This document shows, piece by piece, positions 33,168 through 42,389 of a stretch of DNA of 53,016 nucleotides. This stretch comes from Devosiaceae bacterium (GTDB lineage Bacteria; Pseudomonadota; Alphaproteobacteria; Rhizobiales; Devosiaceae), in contig JAKISW010000020.1 in NCBI GenBank assembly GCA_021648375.1, positions 1 to 53,016 of the forward strand. The letters run 5' to 3'. Position 1 is the first letter of the stretch, and each line of letters starts with the position of its first letter. Under the pieces are notes generated by a model. That model made no database searches. It had not been told where the DNA came from and worked only from the letters and a program-made list of their open reading frames with translations. Made by a program: the position numbers and the translations under genes.

Positions 33168-34130
33168 CTAATTGCTTTGTTTTGCCCCGGCCCAGGCTGC
33201 ACCCTTTTGTGCCATTTCGCGAAATTTACCCGAAACATCATTGAGCTTTTGCTCCCATTCAGAGTCTGGAACCTGCCCCTCAATCGCCGGAAAGTAAACC
33301 TGCAACATGCAAACAATTGCCAGTGGCTCCAGCACCGCAGCTTTTATGCTCCATACCAGCAGCAGCGCTACAACAATTCCAAAAGCTGACAAATCGCCAG
33401 GAAACATAAACGCAATTGCTGCAGCTGGTGTCAGAACCATAAAGAATATAAAAATGGACAATCCATAAATAATCACCGTCAGCCAGGCGGCGTTTTTCAG
33501 CATTATTTTATGGTTTTGACCATAAAGTATCAGCCCGTCACGAGCCGAATCCCATGGATTTTGTGCGCGAGTGCGAATTCCATAGGCTAGAATTACCTCA
33601 TCAATAAATCCAACCGCAATATTTAAAAACGCCCGAAAGATCCCCACTAATTGCTGCAATCCGGGGATTGGAATGATCGAGGCGATCCCTTGCGCCAAGC
33701 CGGTTATGGCGCGCAAAACCCCCTGAATAATCCTGTCCAGCGCAAACAAAACATTGGCCTCAGCAAAGCGTTCCGCCACCACTTTTTGCCCGTGGGAAAT
33801 CTGGGAGCGGCCCTGAGGCATCTCATTGCCATCCAACAATTCTACCAGAACCGCAATATGGGCCGCCTTGACCATATAAAGAATATATTCGCGAGCCAGA
33901 AAAACTAACCCCGCAGTAAGAGCAAATCCCAATCCACCGCCAATCAAACTGCTGGTGGCCTGAAAATCACTATCCCCGAACACACCAACTCCCCAGCCAA
34001 TGCCCGATCCGGTGCCGGTAATCACGATAAACGCCAGCGTAATGCCAAAATAAATCATCAGCCTGAGAATAATAAACGGCAATGTTTTCATCATCAGACC
34101 TATGGCCTGCATCAATCGAAAATCCCACAT
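33168..34130 (-). CDS. Integral membrane protein of unknown function
   Basis: A 320-residue inner-membrane protein with about six hydrophobic segments: two near the N-terminus (FIILRLMIYFGITLAFIV and SSLIGGGLGFALTAGLVF), a central amphipathic region with GIASIIPIPGLQQLVGIFRAF, and two strong segments at about 215-270. The C-terminal 50 residues are soluble and charged. The pattern suggests a scaffold or a channel-like protein, but I cannot assign a family. It stands alone between a small secreted-protein gene and a P1 peptidase, all on the minus strand. Confidence 0.75.
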   Translation of the reverse strand: MWDFRLMQAIGLMMKTLPFIILRLMIYFGITLAFIVITGTGSGIGWGVGVFGDSDFQATSSLIGGGLGFALTAGLVFLAREYILYMVKAAHIAVLVELLDGNEMPQGRSQISHGQKVVAERFAEANVLFALDRIIQGVLRAITGLAQGIASIIPIPGLQQLVGIFRAFLNIAVGFIDEVILAYGIRTRAQNPWDSARDGLILYGQNHKIMLKNAAWLTVIIYGLSIFIFFMVLTPAAAIAFMFPGDLSAFGIVVALLLVWSIKAAVLEPLAIVCMLQVYFPAIEGQVPDSEWEQKLNDVSGKFREMAQKGAAWAGAKQSN

Positions 34131-34219
34131 GATTTTTGCCTTTTTTGGTTCAAATAGTACTGATTGGATTTTTACTCATTTACTTGGATTTTATCGGGAT
34201 TCTCTATTTGCGGCAAACT

Positions 34220-35242
34220 TCATTCTCTTTGTTTCGTAAATTTCTCACCCCATGTCTCAAATATATCACCCTCCATGGGTCTTGCCTCATAAATGGCTCT
34301 GGCGATGGCCCGAGCCAGACAAATCGCCCCTGCGTGACCAAGGATTGCCAAATCCATCATTGGGTTTTCCAGCTCCCGTTCCCCGGTTGAAACCGCAAAT
34401 ACCAGATCGCCATCCACAGGAGTGTGCGAGGGCATAACAGCCCTTGCTATTCCATCCTGCGCAGCCACCGCCAACCGTTTGGCCTGAGCATTGCTCAAAC
34501 GTGCATCCGTTGCCACAATTGCAATAGTGGTATTTGCTCCCTGCACCACAAAATCCTGCTTGGTGGTAATTGTTTCTTCAAAATCCAGTACTTTTCCATA
34601 GGGTCCCAGACCGCCAAATTCATTTCCAATCTCAAATGCCCCGGCTAAAAAATTCCCGCTTTTTGCCGCCGTGACCTGTCCGGTGGGATTGGCCGCAACC
34701 AGCGCACCAATGGTAATGCCATTTTCAAGCACGATAGAGGCAGAACCAAGCCCCCCTTTTAAACCCGCCGTGGTGGCACCCGTTCCGGCCCCAAAACTTC
34801 CCAGCTCAAAATCCTCGTCCAGTGCTTCATAAGCTTTTGCCCCCAAATCGCGATAGGGATTTTGTTTCCAGTCTTTGTCTCCACCATTTATCAGATCAAA
34901 CAATATCGCTCCGGGGACTATGGGCACAACCACATCACCAACCCTAAAGCCGCGCCCTAGGGAGCGAAGACTGTTCGCAACACCCCCGGCCGCATCAAGC
35001 CCAAAAGCAGAACCACCAGATAAAACCAGCGCATCAACCCCTTCAACGGATTTGTCCGGGGCCAAAAGATCAGTTTCGCGGGTTCCCGGCGCTCCCCCCA
35101 TAATATCAACCGCCGCAACAAAAGGCTTGTCAGCACTTAAAACTGTGACCCCTGATTTTAGTTTCAGATCAGAGGCATTGCCAACTTTAAGCCCGACCAC
35201 ATCGGTAATTAGATTTCTTAAGCCCGGTTTTGCTTTTTTCAT
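34220..35242 (-). CDS. P1 (DmpA-type) family peptidase
   Basis: A 340-residue protein of the DmpA/OAT-like fold that matures by self-cleavage. Family hallmarks are GGAPGTRETDLL, ALVLSGGSAFGLDAAGGV, and GAGTGATTAGLKGGLGSAS, where the Ser of GSAS is the likely nucleophile released by cleavage. Known members are L-aminopeptidase/D-esterase or beta-aminopeptidases, so small amide or beta-amino substrates are likely. There is no signal peptide. It overlaps the upstream SDR gene by four bases (ATGA), so the two are co-translated, which implies a shared metabolic role that cannot be named. Confidence 0.9.
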   Translation of the reverse strand: MKKAKPGLRNLITDVVGLKVGNASDLKLKSGVTVLSADKPFVAAVDIMGGAPGTRETDLLAPDKSVEGVDALVLSGGSAFGLDAAGGVANSLRSLGRGFRVGDVVVPIVPGAILFDLINGGDKDWKQNPYRDLGAKAYEALDEDFELGSFGAGTGATTAGLKGGLGSASIVLENGITIGALVAANPTGQVTAAKSGNFLAGAFEIGNEFGGLGPYGKVLDFEETITTKQDFVVQGANTTIAIVATDARLSNAQAKRLAVAAQDGIARAVMPSHTPVDGDLVFAVSTGERELENPMMDLAILGHAGAICLARAIARAIYEARPMEGDIFETWGEKFTKQRE

Positions 35243-35985
35243 ATGCAGCGCCCGCCATCTACCTCCAACGCCACCCCGGTAATCATTGAGGCTTCGTCAG
35301 AACATAAAAAACAGGCCGCATTGCCCATGTCTTCAGGTTGAGAAAATCGCCCGATGGGAATGGTTGCTAAAAACCTGGCTCGGATTTCAGGAGTATCGGC
35401 TCCCATAAAAGTTTTTAGCAAAGGAGTTTCTCCGGCTACCGGGTTGATGGCATTTACCCTTATGCCGACCGGAGCAAGTTCAATAGCCATGGATTTTGTG
35501 GCAGTGATCATCCAGCCCTTTGAAGCATTATACCAACTGAGATTTGGTCTGGGGCTGACCCCGGCGGTCGAGGCGACATTCAAAACCACTCCCTTTTTGC
35601 GCCCTTTCATGTGCGGCACCACATATTTTGAGGTCAAGAATACCGATTTTACATTTATGGCCATTACCCGATCAAATTCTTTTTCCGCGATATTTTCTAA
35701 CTCTCCTGGATGATGAGTAACCCCGGCATTATTGACCATGATGTCCACATGCCCCATTTCCATAATGGCCTTTGCCACCATGCTTGATACATTGTGAGAG
35801 ATCGAGATGTCAGCCTTATGGGCCAGCGTATTTTCACCCAACTCAGCAGCCAGAGTCTCAGCTCCGTCCCCGTTAATATCGCAAATCATAACCCTGGCCC
35901 CCTCGGCCACAAATTTACGCACAATTCCTTCTCCAAACCCGGAGGCTCCGCCGGTGACAATGGCTGTTTTCCCCTTAAGGCGCAT
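35239..35985 (-). CDS. SDR-family oxidoreductase
   Basis: A 248-residue classical short-chain dehydrogenase. The cofactor motif TGGASGFGEGI, the acidic residue of CDINGDG (favouring NAD), NNAGV, the catalytic Ser (ASTAGV), YxxxK in WYNASKG and the C-terminal GVALEVDGG are all in place. It resembles 3-oxoacyl-ACP reductase and glucose-dehydrogenase-like enzymes; the natural substrate is unknown. GGAGAAAATCTT precedes the ATG. The stop overlaps the P1 peptidase start, giving a two-gene operon. Confidence 0.93.
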   Translation of the reverse strand: MRLKGKTAIVTGGASGFGEGIVRKFVAEGARVMICDINGDGAETLAAELGENTLAHKADISISHNVSSMVAKAIMEMGHVDIMVNNAGVTHHPGELENIAEKEFDRVMAINVKSVFLTSKYVVPHMKGRKKGVVLNVASTAGVSPRPNLSWYNASKGWMITATKSMAIELAPVGIRVNAINPVAGETPLLKTFMGADTPEIRARFLATIPIGRFSQPEDMGNAACFLCSDEASMITGVALEVDGGRCI

Positions 35986-36188
35986 AAGATTTTCTCCGCA
36001 ACAAAATAAATGTAGTCAAAGAAGTGCCATGCGTAAGCGGCTTTGCGCAAGGTTTAAGTTTTTTTACAGGATCAAATTGCCAAACGACTTTTCAATTCCG
36101 TGAATAAAGATAATAATAAAAAAAGCCGTGGTTCAAATCCCCCGGTTTTGCACAATTTCCAAAAAGCCAAAGAATAACAGGAACAAAA

Positions 36189-37721
36189 ATGAGCAAGCCG
36201 ATTATTGCCGCCAAAAAGCCAATTAAAGCCGAATTGGTTAAAGGGAAAACCTATCACTGGTGCGCTTGCGGAAAATCTGCATCCCAACCATTTTGTGACG
36301 GATCCCACAGGGGAACCGGAATAGAGCCTATAAAATTTACCGCTGAAAAATCAGAAACAGCTTTCTTGTGCCAATGCAAAGCCAGTGCCAACCCGCCATT
36401 TTGCGATGGCTCGCACACCCGTTTGGGGAAAGCTCAAATTGGTGATAACGCACCTGAAAGCTTGAACGATGGCGCACCAAAGGCCCAGGTTACGCCAGAG
36501 GAGCCGACGGTAGTTCGTATTCATCAGCTAGCCAAGGACGGGCTTTCAAAAATTGGGCACCATGGAGAAATGGGGGCCATGGGCGTGCCTCGTAAAGACC
36601 TGCCCCATTGGGATGACATTCAAATTCTTCCCGCCCAGTTTGCCCGCTCTCCCCTGATGGAAGATGTTTTGGTTGGCACTGAAATCACTATCGGTCCAAA
36701 AGCAAAGCGCCCTTTGAAATTAAACATCCCCCTGTTCGTTTCAGACATGAGTTTTGGCGCCCTGTCTGAAGAGGCAAAAATCGCTCTTGCCAAAGGTGCC
36801 CAAATTGCAGGAACCGGAATTTGCTCCGGCGAAGGGGGCGCACTAAAAGAAGAAAACGAGGCCAACTCCCGATATTTTTATGAACTGGCATCGGCAAAAT
36901 TTGGCTGGGATTTATCACTTGTTGAACAGGTGCAGGCTTTTCACTTCAAGGGTGGACAAGGGGCAAAAACCGGAACCGGCGGCCACCTTCCGGGAGCCAA
37001 GGTAACCGAAAAAATCGCTAAGACCCGAGGTCTAAAACCCGGCCAGGACGCCATATCTCCCCCCACTTTTTCATCCCCAAAAACCGTGAAAGAATTTGCG
37101 AAGTTTTCAGATGAGGTACGCGAACGTTCCGGAGGCATTCCCATCGGCTATAAATTGTCGGCCAATCACATAGAAGACGATATAGATTTTGCCCTTGATG
37201 CAGGTGCAGATTATATAATTCTTGATGGTCGCGGCGGTGGAACAGGAGCCGCCCCCCTACTGTTTCGCGATCATATCAGCGTGCCAACAATTCCAGCCCT
37301 TGCCCGGGCCAGAAAACATCTGGACAAAAAATCAGGCCGTAGCGTGAGCCTGATCATCACCGGCGGATTGCGCATGCCGGAAGACTTTATCAAGGCCATG
37401 GCCATGGGGGCCGATGGTATCGCCTTATCAAATTCAGCGCTGCAGGCCATTGGCTGCGTGGCGGCGCGCATGTGCGACACCAATAATTGCCCGGCCGGTA
37501 TCGCCACCCAAAAACCTGAACTTCGCAAGCGCATAAATGTGGAAGAAGCAGCGCAGCGATTGGCAAGATTTTTTGATGCATCAACTCATCTGATGCAGGT
37601 TATGGCCCGCGCCTGTGGTCATGATCATCTTACAAAATTTAATCCAAAAGATTTAACGACCTACAAAACAGACATGGCCAGATTGACCGGCTTAAAATAT
37701 GGCGGTGTTTCGGAATTATAA
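36189..37721 (+). CDS. Fusion of two CDGSH iron-sulfur domains with an FMN glutamate-synthase-like domain
   Basis: A 510-residue protein. The N-terminus has two complete CDGSH [2Fe-2S] motifs, with ligands C25, C27, C36, H40 and C61, C63, C72, H76. A linker is followed by a GltB-type central/FMN domain from about residue 130 to 490 (PLFVSDMSFGALSEEA, GEGG, FKGGQGAKTGTGG, DGRGGGTGAAP) that retains the 3Fe-4S cysteine pattern C-x5-C-x4-C (CVAARMCDTNNCPAG). There is no glutaminase domain, so glutamine would not be the ammonia donor in the usual way. It may use ammonia, a separate amidotransferase, or an unrelated redox substrate. It is monocistronic, with AGGAAC before the ATG. Confidence 0.9.
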   Translation: MSKPIIAAKKPIKAELVKGKTYHWCACGKSASQPFCDGSHRGTGIEPIKFTAEKSETAFLCQCKASANPPFCDGSHTRLGKAQIGDNAPESLNDGAPKAQVTPEEPTVVRIHQLAKDGLSKIGHHGEMGAMGVPRKDLPHWDDIQILPAQFARSPLMEDVLVGTEITIGPKAKRPLKLNIPLFVSDMSFGALSEEAKIALAKGAQIAGTGICSGEGGALKEENEANSRYFYELASAKFGWDLSLVEQVQAFHFKGGQGAKTGTGGHLPGAKVTEKIAKTRGLKPGQDAISPPTFSSPKTVKEFAKFSDEVRERSGGIPIGYKLSANHIEDDIDFALDAGADYIILDGRGGGTGAAPLLFRDHISVPTIPALARARKHLDKKSGRSVSLIITGGLRMPEDFIKAMAMGADGIALSNSALQAIGCVAARMCDTNNCPAGIATQKPELRKRINVEEAAQRLARFFDASTHLMQVMARACGHDHLTKFNPKDLTTYKTDMARLTGLKYGGVSEL

Positions 37722-37730
37722 TACCCCCTT

Positions 37731-38888
37731 TTAAGGCCAAATAATTTTGGCAATACCGGCAAGTTTTGAAAATCGTTTGAGTTCAGAACGCAATTTACCT
37801 TTGCGTTGTTCACCCCACCTTACCCCCTGCTCCGGCCAAAAACCTGTGACCTGCATCTCGCCTTTGCTCCGGTCAGCCTTGATTTCAATCCGCCCCACAA
37901 AGCGAGCACCCTCCAGCAGCGGATAAACATAATAGCCCCATTTGCGCTTATCTTTTGGTACAAACATTTCATTGCGATATTCAAATCCAAACAAGCGCTG
38001 CAAACGTTTTCGATCCCTTATTGCCGGATCAAACGGATTAATGATTCGTAACCGCGATGAGGGCGTTGAAGCCGCATCCATCCGCAATTCTATGTCAGCA
38101 GGCCCATAGACAGCTACAATGGATTTATCGGCCATCTCCACCTCAAATTGTTGCAATTGCCCGCTTTTTGCCACCCAATCTTTCACCTCATGCGCACTTA
38201 GCACATCCCAAAACCGTTTGATCTCGCCAATGGAGGCAAAACAAAGTCTTTGCAGAGCTTGTGTGCACAACCAGTCAATTTGTTTTTGTTCAGAATGGGA
38301 AATATCACGGAGTTTTTCAGGAAACACTCGCTCCGCCAGATCATAAAACTTGATAAAATTCTCCCTATGGGAAGTGGCCAATTGCCCCCCGTACCACATT
38401 TTTTCCAATGCCTTTTTATGGGGCGGACGGGCCCACATTTTGTGCGGCCCCTCTAATTTTGTATCAAAGGCATGGGTGGAAAGCGGCCCTTCTTGTTCGA
38501 TACGTCTGTGGACTACCGCTTCCTCATTGCTCACCGCGTCGCTATCATACCATTTGGCGACCTGCTTACCCTTGCGCACAAATTGCATTTGCCACATGGG
38601 AAAAAATTCCATCGGTATCAGCGAGGCATCATGGGTAAAATGCTCAAACAAATCCCGGTGCTCACCAAGACAGGGCCAGAGCATTTTCTCGCGATAATTC
38701 TGATTGCGGCTCCAAAGGATATGATGATGGGCACGGGTGACATTGCGCACCGTATCAATCTGTAAAAACCCCAGCCCTCGAATGACCTCCATTACATCCA
38801 ACGGACCCGTTGGCACAGAAGCCAGACCGTTGGTAAAAAGCCAAAGGCTTCTTGCTTCCCGGTTATTAAGCCGCAACATGTGGTCCAA
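37731..38888 (-). CDS. ycaQ: YcaQ-like winged-helix DNA glycosylase
   Basis: A 385-residue protein of the HTH_42/AlkZ superfamily, which unhooks DNA interstrand crosslinks or removes alkylated bases. The catalytic-type Q-hydrophobic-D motif is present at Q43-I44-D45 (GFLQIDTV), as in Escherichia coli YcaQ/AlkX, and the following RAHHHILWSR stretch is typical. Three winged-helix units are expected over the length. It starts at 38888 or at the Met three codons later. It is convergent with the CDGSH fusion gene and has the same orientation as the upstream aldehyde dehydrogenase, 26 bases away. Confidence 0.9.
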   Translation of the reverse strand: MDHMLRLNNREARSLWLFTNGLASVPTGPLDVMEVIRGLGFLQIDTVRNVTRAHHHILWSRNQNYREKMLWPCLGEHRDLFEHFTHDASLIPMEFFPMWQMQFVRKGKQVAKWYDSDAVSNEEAVVHRRIEQEGPLSTHAFDTKLEGPHKMWARPPHKKALEKMWYGGQLATSHRENFIKFYDLAERVFPEKLRDISHSEQKQIDWLCTQALQRLCFASIGEIKRFWDVLSAHEVKDWVAKSGQLQQFEVEMADKSIVAVYGPADIELRMDAASTPSSRLRIINPFDPAIRDRKRLQRLFGFEYRNEMFVPKDKRKWGYYVYPLLEGARFVGRIEIKADRSKGEMQVTGFWPEQGVRWGEQRKGKLRSELKRFSKLAGIAKIIWP

Positions 38889-38914
38889 GTGCTCTCAAAA
38901 ACCCAACCAAAAAC

Positions 38915-40357
38915 TCAACCATGCCGGGCTGCAACAGTTTTTAATATTGAAAATCCATAGAGCGCCTCAAAGCCCTTCTCGCGTCCATGGCCTGATTTGC
39001 CGGTGCCACCGAACGGCAATTCCACCCCGCCTCCGGCCCCGTAATTATTGATAAAAACCTGCCCGGCGCGGATTTTTTTCGCCATCCGCATCTGGCGCGC
39101 TCCATCAGATGTCCAGATACCTGCCACCAGTCCAAATTCGGTTCCGTTGGCGATCGCAATGGCTTCCTCTTCCGTTTCAAACCTGATGACCACCTGCACG
39201 GGGCCAAAAATCTCCTCTCGAGCCAACACATGCCCTGCACTAACCCCGCCAATCAGCGCCGGTGCCACATAATGCCCCCCCTTTGGAGCTTCTGGCACAA
39301 TTTCTCCACGGGCAACAATTTTTGCCTCTCCCTCAACCTGATCTAAAAACCCGCTGACAATATCTTTTTGCCGCTTGGAAATCAGCGGACCCACATCCAG
39401 ATCAGCGCTGGCTTCACCAACTTTTAACCCCTGATAACGCTCAACCATTTTTGCCAGCAAGCGATCATAAATCCCGCTTTGAATCAAAATTCTTGAAGCC
39501 GCCGAACAGGTCTGGCCTGCATTTTGAATTCCCGCATTAACCAGAAAAGGTAAAGCTTCTTCAAGATTTGCATCATCAAAAACAATTTGCGGCGATTTAC
39601 CCCCAAGCTCCAGCACTACCGGTACAATGTTTTTTGCCGCCGCTTCCTGCACCAAAGAACCAACTGCAACCGAGCCGGTAAACGAGACATGATTGATGCC
39701 AGGATGAGCGCTAAGTGCCGCCCCTGCCTCTTCCCCAAGACCGGGCACCACGTTAAGCACGCCTGCCGGCAATCCTGCTTTATTGGCAATATCTGCAAAG
39801 GCCAGAGCGCTAAGGCACGCCTCTTCTGCCGGTTTTAGCACCGCCGCATTGCCCATGGCCAAAGCTGCCCCAACCGAGCGCCCGATGATTTGCATGGGAT
39901 AATTCCAAGGCACAATATGCCCGGTAACCCCATGGGGTTCGCGCAATGTATAAACCGTATAACCATCCATATAGGGAATGGTTTCACCCATTATTTTATC
40001 CGCTGCACCCCCATAAAATTCCATATAACGAGCCAGCGCCAGCGCATCAGCCCGGGCCTGTTTTAAGGGTTTGCCCACATCATTGGCTTCAATTATTGCC
40101 AACTCTTCTACCCGCTCCAGCACCAATTGTCCGATGCGGGTTAAAACCCTTCCCCGCTCAAGGGCGCTAAAACTTCCCCATTCTCCATTTAAGGCGTTTT
40201 GAGCGGCTTTTACCGCCAGATCAATATCCCCAGCTTTTCCGCGAGCAATCTGGCACAGGTTTGAACCATCGGAGGGATTTTCCAGTTGCAGTTTTTCACC
40301 ACCAACCGGACGCACCCATTCTCCATTGATGAAACATTTATCGGTTTTGAACCACAT
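38915..40357 (-). CDS. NAD(P)-dependent aldehyde dehydrogenase
   Basis: A 480-residue enzyme of the ALDH superfamily that oxidises an aldehyde to its acid. The catalytic set is complete: N152 in PWNYP, E250 in LELGGKSP and C284 in GQTCSAASR. The coenzyme-binding FTGSVAVG and the C-terminal NNYGAGGGVELPFGG are also seen. The sequence is nearest to the betaine-aldehyde / aminoaldehyde / vanillin-type group, but the substrate cannot be fixed. It is transcribed towards the ycaQ-like gene. Confidence 0.93.
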   Translation of the reverse strand: MWFKTDKCFINGEWVRPVGGEKLQLENPSDGSNLCQIARGKAGDIDLAVKAAQNALNGEWGSFSALERGRVLTRIGQLVLERVEELAIIEANDVGKPLKQARADALALARYMEFYGGAADKIMGETIPYMDGYTVYTLREPHGVTGHIVPWNYPMQIIGRSVGAALAMGNAAVLKPAEEACLSALAFADIANKAGLPAGVLNVVPGLGEEAGAALSAHPGINHVSFTGSVAVGSLVQEAAAKNIVPVVLELGGKSPQIVFDDANLEEALPFLVNAGIQNAGQTCSAASRILIQSGIYDRLLAKMVERYQGLKVGEASADLDVGPLISKRQKDIVSGFLDQVEGEAKIVARGEIVPEAPKGGHYVAPALIGGVSAGHVLAREEIFGPVQVVIRFETEEEAIAIANGTEFGLVAGIWTSDGARQMRMAKKIRAGQVFINNYGAGGGVELPFGGTGKSGHGREKGFEALYGFSILKTVAARHG

Positions 40358-40411
40358 GCTAAAAACTCCCTTTTGGGTTAGAACCTCGCCAAATAATTCA
40401 GGGTCAAGCCC

Positions 40412-40720
40412 CTAGGCCGATGTTCCAGAAAATAATAATGGCAATACGGGTATGGCGGTGAAAAAGCTGATTTTCCCCAACAATGCCAAGGCTGCCAGAT
40501 TAAGCGCCAGAGTAGCTCCCACCAGCCAGCTGAACTTTGAGGGAACTTGCAGCAGATAAATATTGCCCATCAGCAAAATCACCACGGTGCCATAAATCAT
40601 GGTACCCCTGACGATATCGGATATTCCACCAATTCCCAGGGCAAATTCCACAACCACCGGCAATACTATATTTAGCAGCGCCCAATAATGAATGACATTC
40701 AGTTTTTTCAGTATCAACAT
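40412..40720 (-). CDS. Small four-helix membrane protein of unknown function
   Basis: A 102-residue protein with about four hydrophobic segments (HYWALLNIVLPVVVEFALGI, MIYGTVVILLMGNIYLL, FSWLVGATLALNLAALAL, FFTAIPVLPLLF) and little else. No family was recognised. It lies 35 bases after the peptide-transporter ATPase in the same direction, so it may be the last gene of that operon. The TAG stop sits inside an AGGG-GCTTGA-CCCT mini-hairpin. Confidence 0.65.
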   Translation of the reverse strand: MLILKKLNVIHYWALLNIVLPVVVEFALGIGGISDIVRGTMIYGTVVILLMGNIYLLQVPSKFSWLVGATLALNLAALALLGKISFFTAIPVLPLLFSGTSA

Positions 40721-40754
40721 TTTTCAACTCTGTATTTTAGTAAAGAAGCAGGCC

Positions 40755-42389
40755 CTAAGCCTGTTGCATACGGCGCGCGGCCAATGCTTTTTCAATATCG
40801 GGAACCGCTCCCAATAATTGTTTCGTATAGGGATGTTGCGGATTGGCAAATACGCTTTGACTTTCCCCCTCCTCAACAATCACTCCATCGCGCATCACCA
40901 ATACCCTATCGGTGATGGCTCGTACAACCGAAAGATCATGGGAAATGAATAAATATGATATTCCTCTCTTGTCGGAAAGCTGAGCCAAAAGATCAAGAAT
41001 TTGCGCCCGGATGGAAACATCTAACGCTGAAACCGCCTCATCAAGAATTATTAGCGCCGGCTCAATTATCAAAGCCCTGGCAATGGCCACCCGCTGACGC
41101 TGCCCACCGGAAAATTCATGGATATATTTGTCGGCATCCGCTGCATTCAGCCCCACTTCAATCAGGGCTTTTTCCACCCGTTGGCGGCGCTCTATTCCCC
41201 TTGGTGGATCATCCAGCAAATAAAACGGCTCAGCCACCAGTTTTTCCACCCGATGACGCGGGTTGAACGAGCCATAAGGGTCCTGAAAAACCACCTGCAT
41301 TTTTCTTCGTGCCGCCCGACTTGCCCCCTTGTTGGCCCCTTTGCCAGCGCTAATCGTTTCCCCGTCCAGATGCACAATTCCCCCCTGCATAATATCAAGG
41401 GCCAGCAAGGCCCGGCTCAGGGTGGATTTTCCACATCCCGATTCCCCGACCAGCCCGACATTTTCTCCCTTGGCGATGTAAAAACTCACCTTATCAACCG
41501 CTGTGAACGGCTTGGATTTTTTGAAAAACGACCCGCCTCTTCCCGGATATTGGCGCAAGATATTACTGGCGCGCAACACAGGTTTTTCTTTATCCGGCTT
41601 GGCCCTGTTTACTCTTTTGGGCACATGATTTGAGGCAGCAAAAAGTTGTTTGGAATATGGGTGCTTCAGGTCAGAAAAAACCTCCAAAGTCTCCCCTGCC
41701 TCTACTACAATTCCGTTTTGCATGATAACAACATTTTTCGCCACTTCAGCCACCACCGCCAGATCATGGGTGATAAGGATCAACCCCATTCCATCTTCTT
41801 CCACCAGTTTTTCCAGCAGTTTTAAGATTTGAGCCTGAGTGGTGACATCAAGGGCCGTAGTTGGCTCATCGGCAATCAACAGAGCAGGTTTATGGGCAAT
41901 TGCCATGGCAATCACCACCCGCTGACGCTGCCCGCCTGATAGTTGATGGGGGAAGCGATTTAAGGGAAATTCATCACTAGGCAATTCAACCCGCTCCAAA
42001 ACTTCCCGCGCAATTTGCTGGGCTTCTCTTTTCGATACATTGGAGTGGATAAGCACAGTTTCGGCCACTTGTTCACCAATAGTTTTAACCGGATTAAGCG
42101 CGCTCATTGGCTCCTGAAAAATCATCCCGATTTCGCTACCGCGCAATTCGCACATCTGTTTTTCACTAAATTTGAGTAATTCTTCGCCCTTAAATTTTAT
42201 GCTGCCATTGATTTTTGCTCCCCCCGGAGCCAGTTGCATAATGGCCAAAGCGCTCATGGATTTGCCCGACCCGCTTTCCCCGATTACCCCAAGGATTTCG
42301 CCACCGTTTACCTCCAGATCAATGTCTTGAAGGATTTTTGTCTCCCCGATATTTAGGGAAAGGTCTTTGATGGTCAGCAGATTTTTCAC
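40755..42389 (-). CDS. Peptide-type ABC transporter ATP-binding protein (fused DppD-DppF)
   Basis: A 544-residue cytosolic ATPase with two complete nucleotide-binding domains, as in YejF and GsiA. The first has GESGSGKS, LSGGQRQRV and LLIADEPTTALD. The second, from about residue 270, has GESGCGKST, FSGGQRQRV and LIILDEAVSALD. It starts with GTG overlapping the stop of the permease gene (GTGA). The transporter should import oligopeptides or similar compounds; the M20 peptidase at the head of the operon supports peptide-like substrates. Confidence 0.94.
   Translation of the reverse strand: MKNLLTIKDLSLNIGETKILQDIDLEVNGGEILGVIGESGSGKSMSALAIMQLAPGGAKINGSIKFKGEELLKFSEKQMCELRGSEIGMIFQEPMSALNPVKTIGEQVAETVLIHSNVSKREAQQIAREVLERVELPSDEFPLNRFPHQLSGGQRQRVVIAMAIAHKPALLIADEPTTALDVTTQAQILKLLEKLVEEDGMGLILITHDLAVVAEVAKNVVIMQNGIVVEAGETLEVFSDLKHPYSKQLFAASNHVPKRVNRAKPDKEKPVLRASNILRQYPGRGGSFFKKSKPFTAVDKVSFYIAKGENVGLVGESGCGKSTLSRALLALDIMQGGIVHLDGETISAGKGANKGASRAARRKMQVVFQDPYGSFNPRHRVEKLVAEPFYLLDDPPRGIERRQRVEKALIEVGLNAADADKYIHEFSGGQRQRVAIARALIIEPALIILDEAVSALDVSIRAQILDLLAQLSDKRGISYLFISHDLSVVRAITDRVLVMRDGVIVEEGESQSVFANPQHPYTKQLLGAVPDIEKALAARRMQQA

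Noticed and set aside
36121..36160. Possible tRNA T-arm (GGTTCAAATCC) upstream of the CDGSH fusion gene
   Set aside because: The flanking bases do not form a five-pair T-stem, and no anticodon arm, D-arm or acceptor stem could be found on either strand.
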